64,000 nt of DNA, from NCBI RefSeq assembly GCF_046156175.1, contig NZ_JAYLVL010000002.1:868001-932000 (forward strand), in the 5' to 3' direction. The translations under genes were made by a program, and so were the position numbers. Positions 16,878-25,418 of this stretch are shown here, in pieces. Origin of the DNA: Lacisediminihabitans sp046156175. Lineage in GTDB: Bacteria; Actinomycetota; Actinomycetes; Actinomycetales; Microbacteriaceae. The notes under the pieces are model-generated. The model ran no database searches, was not told where the DNA came from, and worked only from the letters and a program-made list of their open reading frames with translations. Every line of letters starts with the position of its first letter. The first letter of the stretch is position 1.

Positions 16878-19597
16878 CAGACGATCCCTTCCGAGCCGAC
16901 CATCGCGAGGAACGTCTCCTCGAGGTGCCGGCCGCGCGTGACGGAGCGGATGCCGACACCGGCAGCGGCGATCGCGGCGACGACAGACTCGGCGCTGTGC
17001 TGCGAGGGAAATACGCGGAGGGTCCCCTCGGTGAGGATCGAGGCTTCCACCCCGTCGAGCCCGAGCAGCGCGGTTACGGCGCTGTCGACATCCGTCACCT
17101 CGAGGGTGAGCTCGTTGTTGTCGCCCGCCAGCTCGGCGACGGGCCCGGCCGCGATGAGGCGCCCGCGCGCCATCACCACGACGTCGGAGCAGGTCTGTTC
17201 GACCTCGCCGAGAAGGTGCGACGACACGATCACCGTGCGGCCGGTCTCCGCGTAGCGACGGAGCACGCCGCGCAGGGCGAAGATCTGGGGCGGGTCGAGT
17301 CCGTTGGTCGGCTCGTCGAGGATGAGGAGTTCGGGCATCCCGAGCATCGCCTGCGCGATGGCGAGCCGCTGTTTCATGCCCTGGCTGTAGCCGCCGACGC
17401 GACGATTGACCGCGGTGCCGAGGTCCGCGATCGCGAGTGCCTCATCGAGACGAGACTCGGAGCGGGGGCGCCCCGATGCCGCCCAGAACAGCTGGAGATT
17501 GCGGCGGCCGGAGAGGTGGGAGAGAAAGCCGGGTCCCTCGATGAAACAGCCGACCCTGGTGAGCACGCGGGAGCCCGGCGACACCCTCTCGCCGAAGATC
17601 TCTATCTCGCCGGCATCCGGCCGCAGCAGTCCAGTGACCATGCGAAGAGCGGTCGTCTTGCCCGCACCGTTCGGCCCGAGCAGCCCAAGCACCTGGCCGC
17701 GCTCGACGGTGAACGTGAGGTCGTCGACCGCGCGGAATCCGGCGCGATAGTCCTTGGTGAGTCCGCGGATGACGAGCGGCGGCGCGTCATCCGGTCGCAC
17801 CCCCGCTGGCGCGGGTGCGGGCGCGACCCGATCGCGACGCCGATCGGCGAGAGCCGCGATCACGGCGAGGATCAGCCCCAGCAGCACCACGATCGGGATG
17901 CCGATGAGGGCAGCCGCCGACGGAGCTCCACCGCCGACGGCCGGGGCGGTCGCGACGACGGTCGGCAGAGAGAGCGTGCCCTCGGTGTTCACCACAAAGG
18001 AGGCGGCGGTGGGGGAGCCCTGGTAGCCCGCATCCGTCGTGCGCAGCGAGAGGGCGATCGTGTCGCCCTTCTCGAACTGCCAGGTCGTCGCGGGAAGGCG
18101 CACCTGCACCCGGGTCGCCGAACCGTCCGCCGGGAGGGAAACGCGGATCGGTGCGACCCCTCCGCCGACGGCCACGTCGGAGCCCCCCGACGAGACCCTC
18201 AGTTGGGCGAAGAGCAGCACCTCGACCGGGGCGGTGGCGGGCGAGGGAGCGCGGTCCCGGAAGCGGGGCAACCGCACATCCACGGTCACGGTGGGAGAGC
18301 CGGCGAGGACGAAGGGCGCGCTGACGGCCCCGGTTGCGAATGTCGCCTGTTGCGCCGGCTGCACCGCCGTGCCGGCGATCCCGCTGCCGATGCCGCCGAT
18401 GACCGAGTCGACCGAGCCGATGCCGGGGAGCGACGAGATCGTCGCGGGCAGGCCTCCGGGCGGATTGATGACGATGCCGAACCGACCCTTCAGCGGCAGC
18501 GTCTTCGTGCCGGTGCCGTCGAGCCCCGGGTAGCGTGCGGCGACGCGGGTCTCGGCGAACCCGCGGGCCGAGGCGGGCACGGTGAACGAGAAGGGCTCCG
18601 AACCGGAGCGGGGGGATGACCTGCCCCGCAGGTGGGCAGAGAGCCATCTGTCGACGGCGGCCGTCGTGCCGGCGATCTGCCCCCCGTCGTGCCCTCCCGC
18701 GAACCAGGAGACCTGGACCTCTGCCCCCGCCGCTGCGATCTGGCGCGCGTTCGCGTCCGCCTGGTCGAAGCCGAAGAGCGTGTCCTGTCTTCCCTGCAGC
18801 AGCAGGGTGGGCGCGGTCATCCCGGAGAGAACCGAGGCGGGGGAGGATGCCTCGAGCAGCGTGCGATCGGCGGCATCGAGCTGCCCGCCACCCACGAGCT
18901 TGGTGTACAGAGTGCAGAGCTCGGCGGTGAACCGTCCACAGGCTCCCTCGAAGGGCGATGCGGCGGCACCGAAGAGCTGGGTGGCCCACGCCTGTTTGAA
19001 CACCCCGGGCGTCGCGCTGTCCGCCTGCGGAACGAGAGCCTGTGCGAGGTCGTTCCAGGTGATGGCCGCGACCACCGTGTCGATGCGGGGATCCGTGGCA
19101 CCGAGCATGAGGGCGAGCGCGCCTCCGTAAGACGCGCCGACCACACCGACGACCGGATCGCCGTTGCGCTTCTCGACCTGTGGGCGGCTGGCGAGCACGT
19201 CGACAAGTCGCTTCGCATCCGAGACCTCGTAGTCGAGGGCGTCGAGCGAGATCCGGCCCCCGGACCGGCCGAATCCCCGGGCGGAGTAGGCCATCACGAC
19301 ATAGCCCTCGCGGCGCAGGCGCTCGGCGTCCTTGGTGAGTGAGCGTTTGGACCCACCGAAACCGTGAGCCAGGAGCACCGCCGGGGCGGGCCGGGATGTC
19401 GCGGGCAGGTACAGGTCGACGTCGATGCCGACAGTCGCCGTCGATCCCGGTGCCGACGGCACGGCGACCTTGAAGCTCTCCGACGCACCCTCCGGCTGTG
19501 CGGCCGCTGCGACCGGCACGGCCCCACCGATCGAGAGGATGAAAAGCAGCATCGCTCCGATCGCCGTTCGCCACCCGCGGGAGTGGGATCGGCTCAT
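16877..19597 (-). CDS. Secreted alpha/beta hydrolase - membrane anchor - ABC ATPase fusion
   Basis: A 906-residue, three-part protein. Residues 1-32 are a signal peptide. Residues 40-330 form a CocE/X-prolyl-peptidase-like hydrolase with oxyanion HGFGG, nucleophile GASYGG (Ser156), Asp272 in GRQDTLF and His303 in GGHDGG; a beta-rich domain extends to about 545. One transmembrane helix spans about 566-588 and is followed by RRRDR. Residues 608-906 are a BcrA-type ABC ATPase: GPNGAGKTT Walker A, CFIEGPGF Q-loop variant, YSQGMKQRL signature, LLILDEPTNGLDP Walker B, SSHLL switch. Topology puts the hydrolase outside and the ATPase inside. Start ATG 19597 has a gaagga site. The substrate is unknown. 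Confidence 0.88.
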   Translation of the reverse strand: MSRSHSRGWRTAIGAMLLFILSIGGAVPVAAAAQPEGASESFKVAVPSAPGSTATVGIDVDLYLPATSRPAPAVLLAHGFGGSKRSLTKDAERLRREGYVVMAYSARGFGRSGGRISLDALDYEVSDAKRLVDVLASRPQVEKRNGDPVVGVVGASYGGALALMLGATDPRIDTVVAAITWNDLAQALVPQADSATPGVFKQAWATQLFGAAASPFEGACGRFTAELCTLYTKLVGGGQLDAADRTLLEASSPASVLSGMTAPTLLLQGRQDTLFGFDQADANARQIAAAGAEVQVSWFAGGHDGGQIAGTTAAVDRWLSAHLRGRSSPRSGSEPFSFTVPASARGFAETRVAARYPGLDGTGTKTLPLKGRFGIVINPPGGLPATISSLPGIGSVDSVIGGIGSGIAGTAVQPAQQATFATGAVSAPFVLAGSPTVTVDVRLPRFRDRAPSPATAPVEVLLFAQLRVSSGGSDVAVGGGVAPIRVSLPADGSATRVQVRLPATTWQFEKGDTIALSLRTTDAGYQGSPTAASFVVNTEGTLSLPTVVATAPAVGGGAPSAAALIGIPIVVLLGLILAVIAALADRRRDRVAPAPAPAGVRPDDAPPLVIRGLTKDYRAGFRAVDDLTFTVERGQVLGLLGPNGAGKTTALRMVTGLLRPDAGEIEIFGERVSPGSRVLTRVGCFIEGPGFLSHLSGRRNLQLFWAASGRPRSESRLDEALAIADLGTAVNRRVGGYSQGMKQRLAIAQAMLGMPELLILDEPTNGLDPPQIFALRGVLRRYAETGRTVIVSSHLLGEVEQTCSDVVVMARGRLIAAGPVAELAGDNNELTLEVTDVDSAVTALLGLDGVEASILTEGTLRVFPSQHSAESVVAAIAAAGVGIRSVTRGRHLEETFLAMVGSEGIV

Positions 19598-19702
19598 GGA
19601 TTCGTCCTTCGGACATCGGGTGACGACGAGGAATTGAGCATACGTGATGACGCTAGAAATTGACCTTGCGGTCTGTTTACCTTCATGCGCGACAATGAGG
19701 CC

Positions 19703-20005
19703 ATGTCCAAGAAAATCGATGCATCGCTGAAGGACCTGATCAAGGCCTTGCGCAAGCACGCTGAGGCCGTTGGCGGCAGCCGTGTCTCCCTCAAGAAGTC
19801 ACAGCGGACAGCGGCGAAACTGCAGTCCACCGCCTCGGCCTACGCGGCAGCGGTGTATGCCAAGACGGGGCTGGACAGCCCGTTCAACGACGTCACGAGT
19901 CCCGGGCTCGAGAATGTCACGCTCAATTCGCTGCTCGCCGAGCGCGACGCCCTGGCGAGCCACTCGAAGAAGACCGAGCCGGACGCGGCGACTACCGCTC
20001 TCTGA
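19703..20005 (+). CDS. Small hypothetical protein, lysine-rich N-terminus
   Basis: 100 residues with no recognised family. The N-terminal half is helical and basic (MSKKIDASLKDLIKALRKHA), with KSQRTAAKLQSTASAYAAAV following; no membrane segment. ATG 19703 follows aatgagg. Divergent from the hydrolase-ATPase gene and convergent with the winged-helix regulator. Codon use is like the neighbours, so it is probably a real, lineage-restricted gene. Confidence 0.6.
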   Translation: MSKKIDASLKDLIKALRKHAEAVGGSRVSLKKSQRTAAKLQSTASAYAAAVYAKTGLDSPFNDVTSPGLENVTLNSLLAERDALASHSKKTEPDAATTAL

Positions 20006-20009
20006 ACCT

Positions 20010-20726
20010 CTAGAACAGATCCGGGCTCGGGGTGCTGGTGTGGCGGATGGCCACATCCGCGTGTCGATCGAAACGGTAGCCGACACCGCGCACGGTGCGC
20101 ACGATGTCTTCGTACGATCCGAGCTTTGAGCGCAGTCGGCGAACGTGGACGTCGATCGTGCGCTCGTTGGGGGCATCATCATCGCCCGCAGACCACAGTG
20201 ACGAGATGAGTTCGGCGCGATCGATCGTGCGTCCCTCGCGGAGAACGAGGTACTGCAGCAGCTCGAACTCCTTGTAGGTGAGGGCGGCGGTCTCGTCATC
20301 CAGAACGACACGCTTGCGGGACAGGTCGACCACGACCCCCCCGCGCGGCTTCTCCTCCTCGGGCTGCTGGCGGTGCTTCGCCAGGGCCGAAGGGTCTTGC
20401 AGCGCGAGCCGGACGACCTCGACGTCACGCCCGCCGGCGCCCTGCGGCGCGAGGGCGACCGCGGCATAGGTCTCAGACGTGGGCACCAGTTGCTTGGTGA
20501 GGGCACGCAGCGCCTCGACTATCGATCCGAGGTCGGTTCCGGCGGCGGCGGCCTTCAGCTCGTCGACGCCGACGTACAGCACGAAGCCGCGTGCTTCGGT
20601 GCCTCCGGGAACGGCGCGGATGTGCGCGGGCGCCTCGGTGGGCGGAGTGCTTTCGGGTGCCGGCTCGACCGGCGCGAGGCGACGGGCGGTGGAGGGGCGG
20701 ACGCGATCGATGGTTGCTAGAGACAT
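20010..20726 (-). CDS. OmpR-type winged-helix regulator without receiver domain
   Basis: 238 residues. The C-terminal about 100 residues are an OmpR/PhoB DNA-binding domain: TYKEFELLQYLVLREGRTI, then ELISSLWS, ERTIDVHVRRLRSKLG, and VRTVRGVGYRFD. The N-terminal half has no phospho-acceptor receiver features; it is an Ala/Pro-rich leader followed by an alpha/beta segment (LYVGVDELKAAAAG). So it is a DNA-binding protein not controlled by a histidine kinase in the usual way. No kinase gene is adjacent. Confidence 0.82.
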   Translation of the reverse strand: MSLATIDRVRPSTARRLAPVEPAPESTPPTEAPAHIRAVPGGTEARGFVLYVGVDELKAAAAGTDLGSIVEALRALTKQLVPTSETYAAVALAPQGAGGRDVEVVRLALQDPSALAKHRQQPEEEKPRGGVVVDLSRKRVVLDDETAALTYKEFELLQYLVLREGRTIDRAELISSLWSAGDDDAPNERTIDVHVRRLRSKLGSYEDIVRTVRGVGYRFDRHADVAIRHTSTPSPDLF

Positions 20727-21028
20727 GTGTCGAGAATCCTTGAGAGGGGTGAAGGGCCTCTAATGATGAGGGTGTGATCCTTCGGGATACTTCAGGTGGT
20801 GCGATGCGGGATGCCGCTCGTTATGAGGGGCGGACACCCGGGGATTCTCGACTCGTCACGAGCGGAATCCGACTCAGGAGTGGACCGTTAGGCACACATT
20901 CGACAACACATGACCACGCTGTGCGTTCCGGATGCCGCGGGGGCGATCGGAGCAGGCGTGGAAACAGTCATGCCACAACTATCTTGCAGCGGCTGGCACA
21001 AAGTCAAGCCAGCGCGCAGGATCTGCGC
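20727..21028. other. Intergenic region, no gene seen
   Basis: About 300 bp upstream of the winged-helix regulator and downstream of upp (both on the minus strand). It is less GC-rich around 20890-21000 and likely carries the regulator's promoter. No open frame with a convincing start or protein-like composition, and no strong hairpin was found. Confidence 0.4.
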
Positions 21029-21661
21029 CTAGACCAGCCCGTAGAGGCGATCTCCTGCGTCTCCGAGCCCCGGCACGATGTATCCCACCTCGTTGAGCCT
21101 CTCGTCGACGGCGCCGAGCACGATGGTCACCTCGCGGCCTTCCATCGCCGCCTCGACGGCGGCGAGGCCCTCCGGCGCCGCGATGAGGCAGACGGCCGTG
21201 ACATCCACCGCACCGCGGGCGAGAAGGAAGTCGATGGCCGCGATGAGCGAACCTCCGGTGGCCAGCATCGGGTCGAGCACGAAGCACTGACGGTTGGAGA
21301 GATCGTCGGGCAGGCGCTCGGCGTAGGTGGTGGGTTGAAGTGTCTCTTCGTCACGCACCATTCCGAGGAAGCCGACTTCGGCCGTGGGGATGAGTTTGAC
21401 CATGCCTTCGAGCATGCCGAGTCCGGCGCGGAGGATCGGAACGACGAGGGGACGCGGCTGGCTGATGGCGAGGCCGGTGGCGCTGGCCACGGGCGTCTGC
21501 ACGGTGACGGGCTCCACTCGCACATTGCGGGTCGCCTCGTAGGCCAGGAGTGTCATGAGCTCTTCCGCCAGGGCACGGAATGTCGGCGACGGCGTGTTCT
21601 TGTCCCGCAGCACGGTGAGCTTGTGGGTGATGAGCGGGTGGTCGGCTACGTGGACTCGCAT
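21029..21661 (-). CDS. upp: Uracil phosphoribosyltransferase
   Basis: Converts uracil and PRPP to UMP in pyrimidine salvage. 210 residues, normal length. Start MRVHVADHPLITHKLTVLRD and the PRPP-binding loop LDPMLATGGSLIAAID near residue 130 are diagnostic; the C-terminal VPGLGDAGDRLYG completes the uracil site. Divergent from tadA with a 28-bp gap. It would recycle uracil released by PsuG, although the genes are not linked. Confidence 0.95.
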   Translation of the reverse strand: MRVHVADHPLITHKLTVLRDKNTPSPTFRALAEELMTLLAYEATRNVRVEPVTVQTPVASATGLAISQPRPLVVPILRAGLGMLEGMVKLIPTAEVGFLGMVRDEETLQPTTYAERLPDDLSNRQCFVLDPMLATGGSLIAAIDFLLARGAVDVTAVCLIAAPEGLAAVEAAMEGREVTIVLGAVDERLNEVGYIVPGLGDAGDRLYGLV

Positions 21662-21689
21662 AGGCTCAATCTAGCCGAGAGGAGGGGGC

Positions 21690-22157
21690 GTGTTGACAGT
21701 CGTACCGCCGCTCTACACCCAGCGGATGCTCGAGGCCATCGCGAGCGCAAAGCTGGCCCTGGGGCACGCTGACGTTCCCGTGGCCGCGCTCTTGCTCGAT
21801 GCATCCGGCGCCGTCATCGGAGCGGGGCGAAACGAGCGCGAGCTTCGCCAAGACCCGACCGCTCACGCCGAGATCCTCGCGCTGCGGGCCGCCGCGGCAG
21901 TCACCGGCGACTGGCACCTCACCGACACGACCCTCGTGGTGACCCTCGAGCCCTGCGCGATGTGCGCCGGGGCGATTCTGGCCGCGAGGGTTCCCGTGGT
22001 GGTCTTCGGCGCCTGGGACCCCAAGGCCGGTGCGGCCGGTTCGGTCTACGACCTGCTGCGCGACCGGCGGATGCCGCACCGCGTGGAGGTCTACGCGGGT
22101 GTCGAAGAGGCGGAGTGCGCCGAGCTGCTGCTCGACTTCTTCGAGAGCAAGCGCTGA
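21690..22157 (+). CDS. tadA: tRNA-specific adenosine deaminase
   Basis: Deaminates wobble adenosine-34 of tRNA-Arg(ACG) to inosine. 155 residues; zinc and catalytic residues in DPTAHAEILAL (His, Glu) and LEPCAMCAGAI (two Cys). The asparagine-containing GAGRNERE precedes them, as in TadA. GTG 21690 has a ggaggggg site. Actinobacterial copies are often labelled nucleoside deaminase; length and motif context favour TadA. Confidence 0.9.
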   Translation: MLTVVPPLYTQRMLEAIASAKLALGHADVPVAALLLDASGAVIGAGRNERELRQDPTAHAEILALRAAAAVTGDWHLTDTTLVVTLEPCAMCAGAILAARVPVVVFGAWDPKAGAAGSVYDLLRDRRMPHRVEVYAGVEEAECAELLLDFFESKR

Positions 22158-22181
22158 GAGCGCCCCGCCACCCAGAGGGCG

Positions 22182-22868
22182 TTAGAGCGCCCCGAGCCAC
22201 TCGCTGAACATCGCGACGGACGCGGCCTGCATCGCGGGAGCCTTGGCGAGGGCATCCCGCCGCAGGTCGTCCGCTTCGATCTCGAGGGAGGCGAGTTCGG
22301 AGGCGCCGTCCAGGACCCACCGCTCGTGCATGTCGGCGGTGAGCTCCGGGTGGAACTGCACGGCGAGCACGTAATCCCCGAGAGCGAAAGCCTCATTGGT
22401 ATAGGCGCTCGAGCTCGCCAGCCGCACCGCTCCACTCGGCAACCCGAAGGTATCGCCGTGCCACTGCATCATCGGCACGCCGGACACGTGTTTCAGGGGC
22501 GAGTCGAGACCCGCTTCGGTCGGCGTCACCTCGCGAAAACCGATCTCCACGGTCTTGCCCTTGCGCACGGTCTCGCCGAGCGCCTCGGCGATCAGCTGCG
22601 CGCCAAGGCAGATGCCGAGGGTGGGGCGTTCCTGAGCGAGGCGTTCGCGCAGGAAGTCGAGCTCATCGATGAGATAGGGATGCGCCTCCTTCTCGTAGGC
22701 GCCCATGTCACCACCGAGCACCACGACGAGGTCGGGATCCGGCTGGTCGTGCGGGGATTCCACGGCGACATCCACATAGCGGATCTCGTAGCCGTGATCG
22801 CGCAATACCGCCTCGAGATTGCCCAGGTGGGCGATCTCGGCGTGCCGAAGTACCAGGGCGACAGGCAT
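22182..22868 (-). CDS. Class I glutamine amidotransferase-like protein
   Basis: 228 residues with the GATase fold: nucleophile elbow GICLGAQLIAEALG (Cys near 96), VQFHPELT with the His, and oxyanion-type GGDMGAYE near 54. Such stand-alone proteins are usually annotated as GMP synthase-like or gamma-glutamyl hydrolases; the true substrate is unknown. ATG 22868 lies two nucleotides after the stop of the CDF transporter gene, so they are co-transcribed. Confidence 0.83.
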   Translation of the reverse strand: MPVALVLRHAEIAHLGNLEAVLRDHGYEIRYVDVAVESPHDQPDPDLVVVLGGDMGAYEKEAHPYLIDELDFLRERLAQERPTLGICLGAQLIAEALGETVRKGKTVEIGFREVTPTEAGLDSPLKHVSGVPMMQWHGDTFGLPSGAVRLASSSAYTNEAFALGDYVLAVQFHPELTADMHERWVLDGASELASLEIEADDLRRDALAKAPAMQAASVAMFSEWLGAL

Positions 22869-22870
22869 GA

Positions 22871-23833
22871 TCAGTCCGCCGCTCGAATGATGATGGCCTC
22901 AGTCGAGGGATTGCCCTCGCCGGGCGCCACGTAGACATCTGGCTCGATGTAGATCACCCGGGCGATGGGAACCTCCGCGCGCACGCGCGCCTCGAGGTTG
23001 TTGATCGCGGCGGCGACCTCGGCCAGCTTCATCTTGGTGGGGAACGCGACCTTCGCCGCGACCAGAAGCTCATCCGGTCCGAGATAGAGGGTCTTCATGT
23101 GGATGAGGGACTCGACGTCCGAGTCGGCGTTGATCGCATCACGGATCCGCACGGTGTCGTCGGCAGATGCGCCCTCGCCCACCAGCAGGCTCTTGGTCTC
23201 GATGCCGAGCACGATGGCCACGAGCACGAGCAGCACCCCGATGAAGATGGTGCCGATGGCATCCCACACCCCGTCACCGGTGATGATCGTCAGCACCACG
23301 CCGACGAAAGCGAACAACAGGCCGGTGAGGGCGGCGACATCCTCGAGGAGCACGACCGGCAGTTCCGGTGCCTTGGCGTGGCGGATGAACGCGAACCAGC
23401 TGTCCGTACCTCGAATGTGGTTGGACTCCCGCACGGCGGTGCGAAGCGAGAAGCCCTCGAGCACCATGGCGATGAGCAGCACAGCGATGGGGATCCACGC
23501 GTTCTCGAGGGGATGCGGATGCTGGATCTTGTTGATTCCCTCGTACAGCGAGAAGACCCCGCCGACGCTGAACAGGATGATCGAGACCACGAAGGCGTAG
23601 ACGTAGCGCTCCCGTCCGAAGCCGAAGGGATGCTCGGCATCCGCCTCCTTCTTCGCGACGGAGCCACCGCGCAGAAGCAGCAGCTGGTTGCCGGTGTCGG
23701 CGAGGGAATGTACGCCCTCGCCGAGCATCGAGCTGGATCCGGAAACCCCCCACGCGATGAACTTGGCCACGGCGATGCCGAGGTTCGCGGACATCGCCGC
23801 GATGATCGCGCGTTTGCTGCCTTCGGTGCTCAT
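22871..23833 (-). CDS. Cation diffusion facilitator family transporter
   Basis: 320-residue CDF (ZnT-like) proton/divalent-cation antiporter. The metal-site region EGVHSLADTGNQLLLL near residue 40 matches the ZnT9-like branch; predicted helices lie at about 10-30, 80-100, 115-135, 163-183 and 187-207; the C-terminal about 100 residues form the cytoplasmic ferredoxin-like dimer domain. Divergent from proC with only 23 bp between starts. Confidence 0.88.
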   Translation of the reverse strand: MSTEGSKRAIIAAMSANLGIAVAKFIAWGVSGSSSMLGEGVHSLADTGNQLLLLRGGSVAKKEADAEHPFGFGRERYVYAFVVSIILFSVGGVFSLYEGINKIQHPHPLENAWIPIAVLLIAMVLEGFSLRTAVRESNHIRGTDSWFAFIRHAKAPELPVVLLEDVAALTGLLFAFVGVVLTIITGDGVWDAIGTIFIGVLLVLVAIVLGIETKSLLVGEGASADDTVRIRDAINADSDVESLIHMKTLYLGPDELLVAAKVAFPTKMKLAEVAAAINNLEARVRAEVPIARVIYIEPDVYVAPGEGNPSTEAIIIRAAD

Positions 23834-23856
23834 GCGGTCAATCCTAGGATGAGGTG

Positions 23857-24690
23857 ATGAGCACCCTTCCGACCATCGCCATTCTCGGAGCCGGTTCGAT
23901 GGGGGGAGCGATCCTCAGCGGACTGCTCGCCCCGTCGATCACCGTCGAGGGCGGCATCCGCGTCACCAATCGCACGGAGGCCAAGGCCGCTGGCCTGCGG
24001 TCGGAGGTCGTCACCTCCTACGCCCTCGAAACCGATCCGGCCGCGAATGTGACAGCGGTGACCGGAGCCCGCATCGTGCTCGTCGGGGTCAAACCCGCGA
24101 TGGTGCCCGACCTGCTTCGCGAGATCGCCCCCGCGCTCGCCGAGGACGCCATCGTCGTGAGCGTGGCTGCGGGAGTGACGACGGCCACCATGGAGGCTCT
24201 GGTGTCGCAGGTGGTGCTGCGGGCGATGCCCAACACGCCCGCGCTCGTCGGCAGGGGAGTAACCGGCGTCAGCGCCGGTTCGCGGGCGACGCCGGAGGAT
24301 GTCGCGCTCGCGCTCACGCTGTTCGACACGGTCGGGCAGGTGCTCGAGATCCCCGAGTCGAAGATCGACGCGCTCAGCACGATCTCGGGATCCGGCCCGG
24401 CCTACGTCTTCTACCTGATCGAGCAGCTCACCAAGACTGCCGTGGCGCTCGGATTCACCTGGCAGGAGGCCGCGACGATGGTGAACGGCACCTTCCTCGG
24501 CGCGGCGGAGCTCCTCGAGGCCTCCGGCGAGGACCCCTCGGAGCTGCGTCGCCGGGTCACCAGTCCAAAGGGCACGACGGAGCGAGCGATCTGGGAGCTG
24601 GAGAAGGCCGACCTGTCGTCGGTGTTCGACCGCGCTACCGCCGCGGCGCTCGCCCGCGCGCACGAGCTAGCGGCCCCGCCGGTCGAGTAG
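23857..24690 (+). CDS. proC: Pyrroline-5-carboxylate reductase
   Basis: Last step of proline synthesis, NADPH-dependent. 277 residues: IAILGAGSMGGAIL is the Rossmann start, RAMPNTPALVGRGVTG near 125 and SGSGPAYVFYLIEQL near 175 are ProC signatures; the C-terminal SPKGTTERAIWELE block is present. ATG 23857 preferred over GTG 23854. Its last three sense/stop codons are supplied by a dispersed GGTCGAGTAGC repeat. Confidence 0.94.
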   Translation: MSTLPTIAILGAGSMGGAILSGLLAPSITVEGGIRVTNRTEAKAAGLRSEVVTSYALETDPAANVTAVTGARIVLVGVKPAMVPDLLREIAPALAEDAIVVSVAAGVTTATMEALVSQVVLRAMPNTPALVGRGVTGVSAGSRATPEDVALALTLFDTVGQVLEIPESKIDALSTISGSGPAYVFYLIEQLTKTAVALGFTWQEAATMVNGTFLGAAELLEASGEDPSELRRRVTSPKGTTERAIWELEKADLSSVFDRATAAALARAHELAAPPVE

Positions 24691-24740
24691 CGCGGTCCGC
24701 CGCGCGTATCGAGGGGTCGCCGGCGCTCGCCACTCGACCA
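24681..24740. repeat. Dispersed GGTCGAGTAGC...CGTATCGAG element, copy 1
   Basis: ggtcgagtagc (24681-24691) and cgtatcgag (24705-24713) match the second copy at 47364-47396, with a different middle. A return arm actcgacc (24732-24739) is complementary to ggtcgagt (24681-24688), so the whole can fold. It lies between the convergent proC and ktrA genes, overlaps the proC stop and may act as a terminator. Confidence 0.6.
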
Positions 24741-24746
24741 GCGCCG

Positions 24747-25418
24747 CTACTTCTCCAGGTTCGCGAATCTCTCGATGTCCGCGGAGTTGCCGCTCACGAT
24801 GATCAGGTCCCGGTCGGAGACCACCGTCTCTGCCGTGGCGTGGGTGAATTCCTGGCCGGGCGTCTTCACCCCGACGACGGTGATCCGGAACTTGCGGCGC
24901 ACCCCCGACTCGGACAGCGGCACGCCGCGAATCGGCTTCGGGGGGTGCATTTTCACCATCACGAAGTCGTCATCGAACTCGATGAAGTCGAGCATCCGTC
25001 CGGAGACGAGGTGGGCGGCTCGCTCGCCCGCCTCGAGTTCGGGGAAGATCACGTGATTCGCGCCGATGCGTTCCAGGATTGTGCCGTGGGACTTGCTGAT
25101 CGCCTTCGCCCAGATCTGGGGCACACCGAGATCCACGAGGTTCGCGGTGATCAGCACGCTGGCTTCGATGGACGACCCCACCGCGACCACCGCGATGGAG
25201 AAGTCCTGCGCGCCGATCTGCCGCAGGGCGTCGATGTTGCGGGCATCCGCCTGCACGGCGTGCGTCACGACCTCCGACCAGGTCTGCACGAGCTGCGGAT
25301 CGGTGTCGATCACGAGCACATCGCGGTCGAGTCGGATCAGCTCACCGGCCGCGGCCGTGCCGAACCGCCCGAGTCCGATCACGAGTACGGCGGCATTGGC
25401 CGGAATGGAATCAACCAA
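24747..25418 (-). CDS. ktrA: Potassium uptake regulatory subunit, TrkA/KtrA type
   Basis: Cytoplasmic RCK protein that gates the KtrB/TrkH channel in response to nucleotides. 223 residues: an RCK_N Rossmann domain (VLVIGLGRFGTAAAGEL, then VIDTDP) and an RCK_C domain after about residue 140 (VVSDRDLIIVSGNSADI). Start overlaps the end of the membrane subunit gene by 8 nt. The two form a sodium- or nucleotide-regulated potassium uptake system for osmotic and pH balance. Confidence 0.9.
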   Translation of the reverse strand: MVDSIPANAAVLVIGLGRFGTAAAGELIRLDRDVLVIDTDPQLVQTWSEVVTHAVQADARNIDALRQIGAQDFSIAVVAVGSSIEASVLITANLVDLGVPQIWAKAISKSHGTILERIGANHVIFPELEAGERAAHLVSGRMLDFIEFDDDFVMVKMHPPKPIRGVPLSESGVRRKFRITVVGVKTPGQEFTHATAETVVSDRDLIIVSGNSADIERFANLEK

